DNA of 64,000 nucleotides from Indioceanicola profundi (GCF_003568845.1 NZ_CP030126.1:62001-126000), one strand, 5' to 3'; positions 8,979 to 18,210 are shown, numbered from the stretch's first letter. Made by a program: numbers and translations. The notes: generated by a model from the sequence alone, not told the origin.

Positions 8979-9638
8979 TCAGATCTGCGGCACCTCGTGC
9001 ACCTCGACGGGCTGCGACGAATGCCGGCTGAGGATTTCCACCGCCAGCTTCTCCCGCTCCGGATTCTGCACATTCACCCAGAGCAGCAGGCCGCCCTTCT
9101 CCAGGCTCTCCTGCAGCATGTTGTGACGCTGCTGGCCGAGCCAGCCGGCCAGCACGCCGCCGATGCCCGCGCCGCCGGCCCCGGCGGCGGCGGCGGCAAG
9201 AGCGGCCGCGAGCGCGGTGCCGCCGCTGGCGACCACTGCGCCGGTGGCGACAATCGCGCCCACATAGGCCGGGATGCCGATGGCAACGCCCTGCGCATCG
9301 CCCAGCTCCTCCGGAGACACGATGTTCTGCCGGTTGGTGTTCGGGCTGGTGGCCATTTCCCCGCTGTGCAGGTAGGTCTTGCCCAGCCGCTCCCGTGTCG
9401 CCTCGTCATGGGACATCAGGCTCATCTCATGGGCGCCGAAGCCGGCCATGGCCAGATCGTCCACCGCCCGCTGGAAGCTCTCCTCGCTATCGAAGATTCC
9501 GACCGCCTCGCGCACCAGGCCCTCCGGCCTTGCGGGGCTGCCTGCCGGGATCGTGCTGGGCCCCAGCGCCGGGTCCGCCTGCGGCAGTGTACGCCCGCCT
9601 TCAGCGGAACGTTCGTCTGCGCGGGGTTTCTCGGACAT
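8979..9638 (-). CDS. General stress protein-like (YflT/GSP17M-type N-terminal domain plus alanine/glycine-rich hydrophobic segment)
   Basis: The start at 9638 has GGAGG 6 nt upstream and gives 219 residues. After a disordered N-terminus (residues 1-45) comes GIFDSEESFQRAVDDLAMAGF, resembling the domain of Bacillus general stress protein 17M. A long Ala/Gly-rich hydrophobic stretch follows (about 120-165) that could insert in or associate with membrane. The tail has QNPEREKLAVEIL and a histidine-containing end. The function is unknown; a stress role is inferred from the domain. An 8-bp inverted repeat lies 18 nt upstream of the start. I found no clear EcfG-type GGAAC/CGTT promoter. Confidence 0.6.
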   Translation of the reverse strand: MSEKPRADERSAEGGRTLPQADPALGPSTIPAGSPARPEGLVREAVGIFDSEESFQRAVDDLAMAGFGAHEMSLMSHDEATRERLGKTYLHSGEMATSPNTNRQNIVSPEELGDAQGVAIGIPAYVGAIVATGAVVASGGTALAAALAAAAAGAGGAGIGGVLAGWLGQQRHNMLQESLEKGGLLLWVNVQNPEREKLAVEILSRHSSQPVEVHEVPQI

Positions 9639-9655
9639 GCTCGCCTCCGGAAATA

Positions 9656-9679
9656 CGTTGATCGTCACGGAGATCAACG
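9656..9679 (-). promoter_or_regulatory. Perfect 8-bp inverted repeat in the leader of the stress-protein gene
   Basis: Arms CGTTGATC (9656-9663) and GATCAACG (9672-9679) are separated by 8 nt and lie 18 nt upstream of the start codon. Symmetry and position suit a repressor operator or a small 5' leader hairpin. The protein that would bind it is not identifiable. Confidence 0.4.
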
Positions 9680-9775
9680 CATGCGGTGCCGGATCGTTGC
9701 GCCGCGGCGCAAATGCGCAGGATGCATGGATGTCAAGGAAAAAAGCGGGCCGGCGGCGGGAAGAGCGGCCGGAAT

Positions 9776-11068
9776 TCAGCCCCGCCCCTTTTTCCCGCTC
9801 TTGATGCCGAAGAATTCAAGCTGCCAGTTCAGCTCCTCCACCGTCATCGGGTAGTCGGTGCCGTTCTTGGCATTCAGCACGGCGGTGGGCGGAATCTGGG
9901 CGAGGCGGAGTTGCACCTGCCGGGCGAAGCGCATGGACAGGCCCGCCTTCCAGCACAGCGCCGTCACCGCCCGCGGGCTCTGGCCGGAGACGATCTTCTC
10001 GATGATGGAGAGCGGGATGCCGGATTTCAGCCCCAGCGCCGCCATCACGAACCCACGGTCGCCCTGGGTGAGCGCGAGCGATACCGTGTCCTCGTCCAGC
10101 TTGCCGGCCTTGTGCAGCGCCTCCGCGCGTTCCGACGGGCGGCCCTTGGGCGGGGCGGCATCGTCCACCGCCTCGATCCCGCCATCGGTTCTGCCCGGCG
10201 CGGTTCCGCGGTTCGCCACCGCCTCCGCCACCGCGGCGCGCGTCTCCGGCGGCAGGTCGGCCCGATCCGCCAGGACCTTCATGAGCTGGGCGTTGACGAA
10301 GGCGGCGATGCGGGCGGCGGCGGTGGGCGGCAGGGTAGGGCGGCGCACCAGGGGGCCGTGCCAGGGCTCATGCCGGGGGGCCATGTCGACGATCCGGTCC
10401 AGCGTTTCCTCCCGGATCTGGGCCGAATGGTTGGCCAGCAGCGCCGCCACGGCCCGCTCGCTCTCCGTCCTGACCACCGCATCCGTCACGGCGGGGGAGA
10501 CGCCGGCCCGCTCCGCGATGGCCACCAACTGCCCGTCCAGCGGCCGGTCCCGGATGATGTGCAGCAGATCCTCGTCGGTCAGGACCGGGCTGTGGCGCAA
10601 TACCGGGCCGCTGACCTGCAGTTCCAGATCGCGGGCAAGCTGCTGCACCAGATGGGCAGGGGCGGCCTTGCTGTGCTGGAGCGCTTCGGCGACGACCCGG
10701 CGCACCGTGACCGCCTGATCCCGCGCCAGCATCTCCAGGATCTCCAGCGTCATCTTCTCGATCTGCCCCACCCTGTCGGGGGAGAGTTCGGGCGCCAGAG
10801 CCGCGATCTTCGCGGCAAGGCCGGAGCGCACCTGCTCATCCGGGTCGGTGGAGAGCAGCAGATCCGCCTGCCGCGGGGTGGAGATGTTCCTGGCGATCTC
10901 CCGCCGGACAAGGGCGGTCTGGTCGCCGGCAAGGAAATACAGGATTTCCGGCCGCGTATCTGTGCGGCCGGCCACCTGACTGCGCTCGCCTGCATCCGGG
11001 CTTGCGGCCATGCGCTTCGCGGTCTCGTAATCGATCCCGGCGATCTTCAACCCGTTGTCGCCGCTCAT
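9776..11068 (-). CDS. DUF2336 domain-containing protein
   Basis: The product is 430 residues, cytoplasmic and mostly helical. HEAT-like repeats are visible in the N-terminal half: RPEILYFLAGDQTALVRREIARN, DEQVRSGLAAKIAAL and VTVRRVVAEAL, each pairing a short helix with an arginine-rich one. The C-terminal part, with DRGFVMAALGLKSGIPLSIIEKIVSG and ALCWKAGLSMRFA, is the signature I associate with alphaproteobacterial DUF2336 proteins. The molecular role is not established. Its start overlaps the stop of the diguanylate cyclase by ATGA, so the two are translationally coupled and likely act in one signalling pathway (inference). Confidence 0.8.
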   Translation of the reverse strand: MSGDNGLKIAGIDYETAKRMAASPDAGERSQVAGRTDTRPEILYFLAGDQTALVRREIARNISTPRQADLLLSTDPDEQVRSGLAAKIAALAPELSPDRVGQIEKMTLEILEMLARDQAVTVRRVVAEALQHSKAAPAHLVQQLARDLELQVSGPVLRHSPVLTDEDLLHIIRDRPLDGQLVAIAERAGVSPAVTDAVVRTESERAVAALLANHSAQIREETLDRIVDMAPRHEPWHGPLVRRPTLPPTAAARIAAFVNAQLMKVLADRADLPPETRAAVAEAVANRGTAPGRTDGGIEAVDDAAPPKGRPSERAEALHKAGKLDEDTVSLALTQGDRGFVMAALGLKSGIPLSIIEKIVSGQSPRAVTALCWKAGLSMRFARQVQLRLAQIPPTAVLNAKNGTDYPMTVEELNWQLEFFGIKSGKKGRG

Positions 11069-12741
11069 GCCGCGCCATCCCGCGGCTGGACCGGGATGGC
11101 GGCTGCCGGGGCCAGGGCGCGGTGGCCCTTGCCCATGCGCTTGGCCGCGTACATGGCATGGTCGCTGCGGTCGACCAGCGCCTGCGCCGGCTCGCCCCCG
11201 CCGCCCTGGTGCAGCGCGACGCCGATGGAGACGCCCAGCGGCTTGTCCGGCCCTGCCGACAGCGGGCGCAGGAACTCCGCCGCCTCATGCAGCAGCCGGT
11301 CGGCGATGCGGAGTCCGCCGGCCTCGTCCACCCGGTCCGCCCACAGCACGAATTCATCGCCGCCCAGGCGGCCGGCCAGATCGCCGGCCCTGGCCAGCCG
11401 TTCCAGCAGTGCGCCAACAGCGCGCAGCACCTCGTCGCCTGCCGTGTGGCCCTGCAGGTCGTTGACGGCCTTGAAGTTGTCCAGGTCGAAATAGAGCAGG
11501 GCGGAGTTGCCGGCCGTGTTCCGGGCCAGCCGCTGCTCCAGCTTCTCCATGAAGGTGCGGCGGTTGTAGAGGCCGGTCAGCCCGTCCCGCTCCGACAAGG
11601 TCTTCAGCCGCTCCTGATACCTTGCCTGGGCCACGGCCACGCCGACATGGTCGGCGATGGCCCGGATCATGGAGGTGTCGTCGCCGGTCCAGCGCCGCTC
11701 TCCCCGCCGCCAGACCAGCACCGCCCCGTTGACCTCGTGCCGGAACAGGGTGCGGCAGGCCAGCAGGTGCAGATCGCCCAGCACCGCTTCCGCCGGCTCC
11801 GCCTGCGAGGCAGCATGGGCCAGAAGCCGGGGCAGGGACCCGGCCAGCGCCTCCGGCGCTTCTCCCTGCCCGGCGGCCTCGGGGAAATCGTCGCCGACCT
11901 TGGCGAACAGCCGGGCGCCGTCCGCCCCGGTGGCGTTCACCGCCACGCCGGCCGCGATCTCCAGAGTCTTCGCCGGCTCCACATCGTCCCGGGTGGAGCT
12001 GACGATATAGCCGAGATACTTCTCGCGCAGGCGGACCTGCGCCAACTCCATGCCCCGCAGACGCACCTCGGTGATGTTGCGGCAGGCGCCGCGGGCGCCC
12101 ATCCAAACGCCCGCAGGCCCGGTCAGCGGCAGGGCGGAGGAGACGAGGCAGGCCGGCGTGCCGTCCTTGGCGCGCAACCACACCTCCGTCCGCCCGATGG
12201 GCGTGCGGGTGTCGAAGGGCAGCGGCTGGTCCGCGAATTCTTCCAGCACGAGTTCCGCCGGATGTCGGCCCACCAGCTCATCCGCCGTGTAGCCGATGGC
12301 TCCGGCGGGGGAGACGAAGACGAACCGCCCGTCCGGGCCTGTTTCCCAGGCGAAGTCGCTGGAGATGTCGACCAGATCCTTGTAGCGCTGCCGGCTCTCC
12401 GTCAGGGCGTTGCGCAGCCGGCGTTCCAGGGTCATGTCGCGGCCAAGGCACAGCACGTCGCCGTCCGGCAGCCGCGTGACGGCGAATTCCAGCGCGCCCG
12501 GACCATGGCCGGTCTCCACCGGGAAGCTGCGCACCGGCTCCACCGCCGGGCCACCCTCCGCCACCCAGGCGGACAGCCCGTCCAACCAGTCCCGCCCGTG
12601 GCGCTCCATCTCCCGCGCGCGGCCATTGGCGTCCCGCACCTGTCCGCCGTCCGCCAGCCGCAGCGCCGGCCCGGGCCAGCCGGAGAGGAGGGCGTCCAAC
12701 TCGGCGGATTCAGCAGGGGCGGAGGGTATGGCAGCGTCCAC
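11065..12741 (-). CDS. PAS/GAF-containing GGDEF diguanylate cyclase
   Basis: A GTG at 12741 was chosen because GGAG lies 6 nt upstream; the alternative TTG at 12753 has no ribosome site. The 558-residue protein has no membrane segment. A weak sensory region (about 10-105) is followed by a PAS domain (DISSDFAWETGPDGRFVFVSPAGAIGY, about 125-235) and a GAF-like region (about 255-400). The GGDEF domain starts at RDGLTGLYNRR and has an intact GGDEF at about 460-464. RAGD stands five residues before it, so product inhibition (I-site) is expected. It makes cyclic di-GMP. It is coupled to the downstream DUF2336 gene. Confidence 0.88.
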   Translation of the reverse strand: MDAAIPSAPAESAELDALLSGWPGPALRLADGGQVRDANGRAREMERHGRDWLDGLSAWVAEGGPAVEPVRSFPVETGHGPGALEFAVTRLPDGDVLCLGRDMTLERRLRNALTESRQRYKDLVDISSDFAWETGPDGRFVFVSPAGAIGYTADELVGRHPAELVLEEFADQPLPFDTRTPIGRTEVWLRAKDGTPACLVSSALPLTGPAGVWMGARGACRNITEVRLRGMELAQVRLREKYLGYIVSSTRDDVEPAKTLEIAAGVAVNATGADGARLFAKVGDDFPEAAGQGEAPEALAGSLPRLLAHAASQAEPAEAVLGDLHLLACRTLFRHEVNGAVLVWRRGERRWTGDDTSMIRAIADHVGVAVAQARYQERLKTLSERDGLTGLYNRRTFMEKLEQRLARNTAGNSALLYFDLDNFKAVNDLQGHTAGDEVLRAVGALLERLARAGDLAGRLGGDEFVLWADRVDEAGGLRIADRLLHEAAEFLRPLSAGPDKPLGVSIGVALHQGGGGEPAQALVDRSDHAMYAAKRMGKGHRALAPAAAIPVQPRDGAA

Positions 12742-12862
12742 GAACTGCTCCAAAGGGGAGGCTTACGACCAAAGTACTAATACAGCCCTGCGCCTACGTC
12801 CAGCGCGAGTATGGAAGCGAATTCATGCACCAGGAACGGGCCGGCCGCGCCCGTCTGCGGTC

Positions 12863-13759
12863 TCAGCCATCCAGCCGCGCCTTCAGGGTCAGCAGATCGC
12901 GCCAGGCATCCCGTTTCGCCACCGGATTGCGCAGCAGATAGGCCGGGTGCAGCATCGGCAGGGCGGGCAAGGCCTTGGAAAGGCCCGGAGCCTGGAAGTC
13001 GAACCAGCGGCCGCGCAGCCGCGTGATCCCCTCGCTCCGGGCCAGCAGGGACTTGGTGCTGATCCCGCCCAGGAAAACCAGGATGTCGGGCTTCACCAGC
13101 GATATGTGCCGCTGTACGAAGGGCAGGCAGGCCGCCACCTCCCCGTCCGTGGGGCTACGGTTTCCGGGCGGGCGCCAGGGCAGCACGTTGGTGATGTAGA
13201 CGGCCTTGGCCGGGTCCTCGGCCGTGCGTTCCAGCCCGATGCAGGCCAGCATCCGGTCCAGCAGCGCGCCAGCCGGCCCGACGAAGGGCTTGCCCTGCCG
13301 GTCCTCCTGCTCGCCCGGCGCTTCACCCACCAGCATGATGCGGGCGGCGGGATTGCCGTCGGCGAAGACCAGATTCATGGCCGTGTGCTTCAGGGCGCAA
13401 CCCTCGAACGCCGCGATGGCGGCGCGCAGCTCCTCCAGGCTGCTTGCCGCACCCGCTGCGGCCCGCGCGCTTTCCCCGGCCTCGGCGGCGCCCAGGGGCG
13501 CGCCGGGCAGCAGGCTGGCGGAGCCGCCGGGCAGGACAGGACGCGACTCGGACGCCGCGGCGGGCAGGCGCGCCTGGGCGTCGCCGCGCGCCGCGGGAGC
13601 GGCGGTAGCCTGTCCCGGCGCGGGGCCGTTTTGCTGAACCGCCGCGGTCCTGCGGGAGGCGAGCTGGGTCCAGTCGATGGGTTCCTCTCCCACCGCCTCA
13701 TCCACGCCGGCATCCAACAGGAACCGCAGGGCCGCGACGCTTTCCGTAAGGTCATTCAT
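12863..13759 (-). CDS. Uracil-DNA glycosylase, family 4 (alphaproteobacterial form)
   Basis: The protein is 298 residues. A low-complexity Ala/Pro-rich linker (about 35-105) separates a short N-terminal region from the catalytic domain. Signature motifs are [21 protein letters not shown] and [22 protein letters not shown] and the [15 protein letters not shown] strand complete the UDG fold. It removes uracil from DNA for base excision repair. Family 4 enzymes usually carry four Fe-S cysteines starting with C-x2-C; here the first site reads EGCALKHT with one cysteine and another is in AACLPF, so the cluster may be altered or absent. Transcribed from the start at 13759, near the divergent ETF-QO gene. 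Confidence 0.87.
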   Translation of the reverse strand: MNDLTESVAALRFLLDAGVDEAVGEEPIDWTQLASRRTAAVQQNGPAPGQATAAPAARGDAQARLPAAASESRPVLPGGSASLLPGAPLGAAEAGESARAAAGAASSLEELRAAIAAFEGCALKHTAMNLVFADGNPAARIMLVGEAPGEQEDRQGKPFVGPAGALLDRMLACIGLERTAEDPAKAVYITNVLPWRPPGNRSPTDGEVAACLPFVQRHISLVKPDILVFLGGISTKSLLARSEGITRLRGRWFDFQAPGLSKALPALPMLHPAYLLRNPVAKRDAWRDLLTLKARLDG

Positions 13760-13878
13760 GGTTTGACCCTACCACCATACCTATGTTTCTACATGCTTTC
13801 GAGGGTCCGCCACCCGATGGCGGGACAAAATAGCCGCTCGTGACGTTCATGCAGCGGTCAAAAACAGCGGGGAAGGGC

Positions 13879-15537
13879 ATGGAACGCGAATCCATGGAAT
13901 ATGATGTCGTGATCGTCGGCGCTGGCCCCGCGGGCCTGTCCGCCGCGATCCGGCTGAAGCAGCTCTCGGCCGAACAGGGCCATGAAGTCAGCGTCTGCGT
14001 GATCGAGAAGGGGTCGGAGGTCGGCGCCCACATCCTGTCCGGCAACGTGCTCGACCCGCGCGCGCTGAACGAGCTTATCCCCGACTGGAAGGAAAAGGGC
14101 GCCCCGCTGAACGCCCCCGTGGTGGACGACCGTTTCTACGTGCTGTCCGACAAGGGCGGCATGCGCATACCGAATTTCCTGCTGCCGCCCTTGATGCACA
14201 ATAGCGGCAACTACGCCATCAGCCTGGGCAATCTCTGCCGCTGGCTGGCGACGCAGGCCGAAGAGCTGGGCGTGGAGATCTATCCCGGCTTCGCCGCCGC
14301 GGAGGTGGTCTACAACGAGGACGGCTCCGTCAAGGGTGTCGCCACTGGCGACATGGGCATCGGCAAGGATGGGGAGCCGACGGACCGCTACACCCCCGGC
14401 ATGGAGCTGCACGGCAAGTACACCTTCTTCGCCGAGGGCGTGCGCGGCAATCTGTCCAAGATGCTGATGGACCGCTTCGACCTGCGCACCGATTGCGATG
14501 TGCAGAAGTACGGCATCGGCATCAAGGAACTGTGGGAAATCCCGGCGGATAAACATAAGCAGGGCCTGGTGATGCACACCCAGGGTTGGCCGCTGGACAG
14601 CAAGACGGCTGGCGGCTCCTGGATGTACCATCTGGAGAATAATCAGGTCTCCATCGGCTTCGTGGTGAACCTGGACTACTGGAACCCGCACCTCTCCCCA
14701 TTCGAGGAGTTCCAGCGCTTCAAACAGCACCCCTTCATCCGCAAGTACCTGGAAGGCGGCAAGCGCATCGCCTATGGCGCCCGCGCCATCAATGAGGGCG
14801 GTTTCCAGTCCGTGCCGAAGCTGGCCTTCCCCGGCGGCGCGCTGATCGGCTGCTCCGCCGGCTTCGTCAACGTGCCGCGGATCAAGGGCACCCACAACGC
14901 CATGAAGACCGGCATGCTGGCGGCGGAGGCGGCTTTCGCGCAGCTCAAGTCCGGTTCGCCCAGGAATGTGCTGGACGGCTACGAGACGGCGTACAAGTCG
15001 AGCTGGGTGTATGAGGACCTTTACAAGGTCCGCAACGTGAAGCCGGGCCTGAAATGGGGTCTCGGCCTCGGCAACATCCATGGCGGCGTGCAGATGTGGC
15101 TGCACGATCTCGGGCTCGGCAAGCTGCTGCCCTACACGCTGCATTACAAGAAGGCCGATCACGAAAGTCTGGTTCCGGCGGCGCAGGCGAAGAAGATCGC
15201 CTATCCCAAGCCGGACGGCGTCATCAGCTTCGACCGTCTCTCCTCGGTGTATCTGTCGAACACCAACCATGAGGAGGACCAGCCTTCACACCTGAAGCTG
15301 AAGGACCCCTCGATCCCGATCGAGTTCAACCTGCCGGAATATGATGAACCGGCGCAACGCTACTGCCCGGCCGGGGTGTACGAGGTGATGCGGAACGACG
15401 ACGGCAGCGATCCGCGCTTCGTCATCAACTTCCAGAACTGCGTGCACTGCAAGACCTGCGACATCAAGGACCCGAAGCAGAACATCGTCTGGACCGTGCC
15501 CGAAGGCGGCGGGGGGCCGAACTATCCGAACATGTGA
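13879..15537 (+). CDS. etfD: Electron transfer flavoprotein-ubiquinone oxidoreductase
   Basis: The ATG at 13879 is preceded by GGGGAAGGG and gives 552 residues. Upstream in-frame GTG/ATG codons at 13840 and 13849 add a short basic stretch and are less likely. The FAD motif [17 protein letters not shown] is at residues 10-26. The C-terminal ferredoxin-like domain has [18 protein letters not shown] plus an earlier cysteine in RYCPAGVY, ligands for one 4Fe-4S cluster. The end [10 protein letters not shown] is typical. The enzyme passes electrons from ETF (beta-oxidation, amino acid and choline catabolism) to ubiquinone at the inner membrane. A strong terminator follows immediately. Confidence 0.96.
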   Translation: MERESMEYDVVIVGAGPAGLSAAIRLKQLSAEQGHEVSVCVIEKGSEVGAHILSGNVLDPRALNELIPDWKEKGAPLNAPVVDDRFYVLSDKGGMRIPNFLLPPLMHNSGNYAISLGNLCRWLATQAEELGVEIYPGFAAAEVVYNEDGSVKGVATGDMGIGKDGEPTDRYTPGMELHGKYTFFAEGVRGNLSKMLMDRFDLRTDCDVQKYGIGIKELWEIPADKHKQGLVMHTQGWPLDSKTAGGSWMYHLENNQVSIGFVVNLDYWNPHLSPFEEFQRFKQHPFIRKYLEGGKRIAYGARAINEGGFQSVPKLAFPGGALIGCSAGFVNVPRIKGTHNAMKTGMLAAEAAFAQLKSGSPRNVLDGYETAYKSSWVYEDLYKVRNVKPGLKWGLGLGNIHGGVQMWLHDLGLGKLLPYTLHYKKADHESLVPAAQAKKIAYPKPDGVISFDRLSSVYLSNTNHEEDQPSHLKLKDPSIPIEFNLPEYDEPAQRYCPAGVYEVMRNDDGSDPRFVINFQNCVHCKTCDIKDPKQNIVWTVPEGGGGPNYPNM

Positions 15538-15543
15538 GTGCAC

Positions 15544-15575
15544 AAGGGGCCGGTTCCGCAGGGAACCGGCCCTTT
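15544..15575 (+). terminator. Intrinsic terminator after ETF-QO
   Basis: A perfect 11-bp stem (15547-15557 with 15562-15572, loop GCAG) is followed by TTTCCC and preceded by AA. It lies 7 nt after the stop codon. Confidence 0.85.
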
Positions 15576-15611
15576 CCCATTGTGGGCGCGGCTTTCCGGC
15601 GGTGGGGCCGC

Positions 15612-15678
15612 GTCGCAATCCGGCTCTCGCGGGGAATGGTACGGCGAACGTAGGTCGGTCACGCGGAGCGTGGCCGAC
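15612..15678 (+). repeat. REP-like palindromic repeat (partial copy plus variant unit)
   Basis: GTCGCAATCCGG at 15612-15623 is the same 12-mer found at 30139 and, inverted, at 16103-16114. It is followed by GTAGGTCGG at 15650-15658, which heads an 11-bp stem (15654-15664 with 15668-15678, loop GGA). The pieces look like one decayed and one intact unit of the repeat family that recurs in this window. Confidence 0.6.
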
Positions 15679-15739
15679 ACCCGTCTGAACTATTCGACAC
15701 TGTCCTCCCCGTGGGGAGGGTTGGTTCGGGTATAGGAAA

Positions 15740-15842
15740 GGATGAATGGGATGGATAGGATGACGGAGAGCATCCTATCCGCCGGTGCGGGGAGGTGACT
15801 GAGACCTGCCTCCGCCGGTGCGGCGCGCCATCCCATTCATCC
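15740..15842. repeat. Foldback element 1: 15-bp inverted repeat with nested hairpin and direct repeats
   Basis: Outer arms GGATGAATGGGATGG (15740-15754) and its exact complement (15828-15842) enclose about 73 nt. Inside are a 10-bp hairpin (15753-15762 with 15771-15780) and two direct copies of CCGCCGGTGCGG (15779-15790 and 15812-15823). There is no coding potential. It may be a small non-autonomous repeat or a structured transcript element. Its GGATG/CATCC word use is shared with the next foldback element. Confidence 0.7.
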
Positions 15843-15910
15843 TATTCATCCTTGCCTGATAACCGATTGTCTGCCGGAGCCAGCACGGGCAGGATCGAAT
15901 GGCTGGGCTA

Positions 15911-16059
15911 GTGACATCTAGAAAGATGAAAAGGATGAAAATGATGGCGCGGGGCTATTTGACTCCGTCTTAGCTCCTGCCCGGTCTCGATCACTGCCTG
16001 CGGCGCTCCCGGTCCATCATCTTCATCCTTCCCATCCTTTTCATCTTTCAAGATGTCAC
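15911..16059. repeat. Foldback element 2: 27-bp near-perfect inverted repeat
   Basis: The left arm 15911-15937 pairs with 16033-16059: 9 bp (GTGACATCT/AGATGTCAC), one mismatch, then 17 bp. A further 7 bp (15941-15947 with 16014-16020) extend the stem inward. The remaining loop is about 66 nt. The arms are purine-rich on the left strand (AAGATGAAAAGGATG), out of character with the surrounding GC-rich DNA. No gene is present. Size and terminal symmetry resemble a miniature inverted-repeat element. Confidence 0.7.
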
Positions 16060-16079
16060 CGGCCCCGATGCTCGTGCCC

Positions 16080-16114
16080 GTAGGTCGCGAGAAGGCCGAA
16101 GGCCGGATTGCGAC
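16080..16114 (+). repeat. REP-like palindrome, GTAGGTCGC class
   Basis: The unit starts GTAGGTCGC and ends CCGGATTGCGAC. It folds through GTCGC/GCGAC and GGCC/GGCC stems. The unit at 30139-30175, read on the minus strand, is nearly identical, differing by two purine changes and one added C and G that pair with each other, which shows conservation of the fold. About 180 nt with nothing recognised separate it from the next gene. Confidence 0.7.
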
Positions 16115-16294
16115 GTCAGCGCCGGCCCGCTTCATGCCTTCTGTTACAAAATGGGTCCGGCCCCACGCACGGTTATTGATCCCTTAAAGCCTCCATGCGT
16201 ACGCTGATTGCTCGACATGACGGGCCGGCGGGAGGCCGGGCGTCGGGTGGAACGGCACCCAGCGGCTGATCACAGATAAGGACCAGGGCAGCAG

Positions 16295-18088
16295 ATGCGG
16301 GCAGTCAGCATGACCGGACAGGCACGGGCCATCACCTTGGACGCACATGCCCGGGCGCAGGCCCGCCTCAGAACCACCGCCGCGGCCCTTGGGCTGTTGG
16401 CTCTGGCCGGGGCGTTCTGGGCCGGGACGGCGAAAGCCGCCCCGGTGGAGGCGCCCGCCATCCGCATCGCCGAATTCAGCCCGGTGGGCAGCTATCTGGC
16501 CGGCCGCGTCGCCCAGAGTGCGGGCGACTGGGATCTGGCCGCGCGTCACCTGTCCCAGGCCTTGCAGGCCGATCCCGGCAATACCGGCCTGATGCGCCGC
16601 GCCTTCCTGCTGCATCTCGGCGAGGGCAACAAGGAGGAGGCTCTGCGCCTCGCCCGTCGCATCGAGGGTGCGGACGGGGAAAGCTATCTCGCTTCCGCCC
16701 TGCTGGTCGCGGACGACCTTGCCAACAACCGGGCGGATCAGGCGCTGGCCCGGTTGCCGGCATTGCCCAGCCAGGGGATGGGGCAGTTCGTGACCCCGCT
16801 GCTGACCGCCTGGGCGCAGGCGGGGGCCGGCGATTATGATGCCGCGCTGGCCGCGCTGGCACCGCTGGACCAAGCGGCGGGCTTCCGCCCGCTGAAGCTG
16901 CTGCAGGAAGCCGTGATCCAGGATCTGCGCGGCAATGCGGAGGAGGCCGGCCGGCTCTACATGGAACTGGCCCGGGGAGACGGCCAGCCGTTACGGCTGG
17001 TCCAGCTCACCGGCAATTTCCTGGAGCGGCAGGGCCGGACGGAGGAGGCGCGCGCGCTCTATGCCGCTTTTGCGGAGGGCAACGGCGCGAACCCCATCGC
17101 AGCCGACGCGCTGGAGGCCCTGGACAAGGGCAGGCCGCCGCAGCCGCTGATCGCCAATGCCCATGAGGGGCTGGCGGAGGCCATGTTCGAACTCGGCTCC
17201 GCCCTCCATCAGGAGGGAGCCGCGGAGATGGCGCTGCTCTATGGACGCATCGCCCTGATGCTGGATGGCGGGCTCGATCTCGCCCGCCTCATGGTGGGCG
17301 ACGTTCTGGCCGCCCGCGACCGCGATGCGGCGGCGCTTTCCGAGTACAAGGCCGTCTCGGGCGCGCCCGGCATCATGTGGGCCGCCCGGCTGCGTCAGGC
17401 CGACGCGCTGCGCCGGCTGGAGCGGACGGACGAGGCGACCAAGATGCTGTCCGACATGGCGGCGGAACGGCCGGAGCGCACCGATGCTCTGATCCGGCTC
17501 GGCGACATCGCCCGGATGGACGGGCGTTATGAGGAGGCCATCGCCGCCTACGACCGTGCGGTGAAGCGACAGGAGGAGGCCGGCCGGCCGGAATGGCTGG
17601 CCTATTATCTGCGCGGCCTGTCCCTGGACGGGGCGAAGCGCTGGCCGGAGGCGGAGAAGGATCTCCGCGCGGCGCTGGAGCTGAACCCCGACCATCCCTC
17701 CATCCTGAATTATCTCGGCTATTCCTATATCGACCGCGGTCAGAACCTGGAGGAGGCGCGGGATCTGGTGGCGCGGGCGGTGGCCAAACGGCCGGACGAC
17801 GGCCACATCGTGGACAGCCTGGGCTGGGCCAAGTTCAAGCTGGGCGATTACCATGGCGCCATCGAGGATCTGGAGCGCGCGGCGGAGCTGGAACCGGCGG
17901 AGCCCACGATCAACGACCATCTCGGCGACGCCTATTGGGCAGTGGGTCGCAAGCAGGAGGCCCGCTTCCAGTGGCGCCGCGCCGCCCAGCAGGAAAGCGC
18001 GGACGAGGCCCTGCGCAGTGCCGCGGAGCAAAAGCTGAAGCACGGACTGCCCCTTCCCAAGACCGCCGGCCTGCCGGAGCCCCAGTGA
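16295..18088 (+). CDS. Tetratricopeptide repeat protein, exported
   Basis: The product is 597 residues. A basic N-region is followed by TTAAALGLLALAGAFWAGTAKAA (about 27-49), a signal peptide or anchor, so the protein faces the periplasm. At least eight TPR-like helix pairs follow; the clearest are DWDLAARHLSQALQADPGN, GRYEEAIAAYDRAV, RWPEAEKDLRAALELNPDH and GDYHGAIEDLERAAELEPAEP. The architecture resembles alphaproteobacterial TPR proteins of unknown role, some thought to act in envelope assembly; that is family knowledge, not shown here. It sits alone between the repeat block and a terminator. Confidence 0.8.
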   Translation: MRAVSMTGQARAITLDAHARAQARLRTTAAALGLLALAGAFWAGTAKAAPVEAPAIRIAEFSPVGSYLAGRVAQSAGDWDLAARHLSQALQADPGNTGLMRRAFLLHLGEGNKEEALRLARRIEGADGESYLASALLVADDLANNRADQALARLPALPSQGMGQFVTPLLTAWAQAGAGDYDAALAALAPLDQAAGFRPLKLLQEAVIQDLRGNAEEAGRLYMELARGDGQPLRLVQLTGNFLERQGRTEEARALYAAFAEGNGANPIAADALEALDKGRPPQPLIANAHEGLAEAMFELGSALHQEGAAEMALLYGRIALMLDGGLDLARLMVGDVLAARDRDAAALSEYKAVSGAPGIMWAARLRQADALRRLERTDEATKMLSDMAAERPERTDALIRLGDIARMDGRYEEAIAAYDRAVKRQEEAGRPEWLAYYLRGLSLDGAKRWPEAEKDLRAALELNPDHPSILNYLGYSYIDRGQNLEEARDLVARAVAKRPDDGHIVDSLGWAKFKLGDYHGAIEDLERAAELEPAEPTINDHLGDAYWAVGRKQEARFQWRRAAQQESADEALRSAAEQKLKHGLPLPKTAGLPEPQ

Positions 18089-18178
18089 CCAGAGTGGACG
18101 GGCTGTCTCGGAAACCAACCGGTTACAAAAACACCATCTGGACTGGCGGAACGCTGCGCTATAACCCCTGAAGTCGTG

Positions 18179-18210
18179 CGGCAGGCCCCCGGATGGGGCC
18201 GCCGTCTTTT
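18179..18210 (+). terminator. Intrinsic terminator between the TPR gene and first M3 peptidase
   Basis: A 10-bp GC stem with one bulged A (18179-18189 with 18195-18204, loop CGGAT) is followed by TCTTTT. It ends only 14 nt before the peptidase start codon, so it may also act as an attenuator or leader structure for that gene. Confidence 0.6.

Noticed and set aside
9639-9775. EcfG-type promoter upstream of the stress-protein gene
   Set aside because: No GGAAC with a CGTT partner at 16-18 nt was found on the minus strand; only an inverted repeat is visible.
15779-15823. Two direct copies of CCGCCGGTGCGG considered as a CRISPR-like repeat
   Set aside because: Only two 12-bp copies, nested inside an inverted repeat, with no cas genes; they are part of the foldback element.
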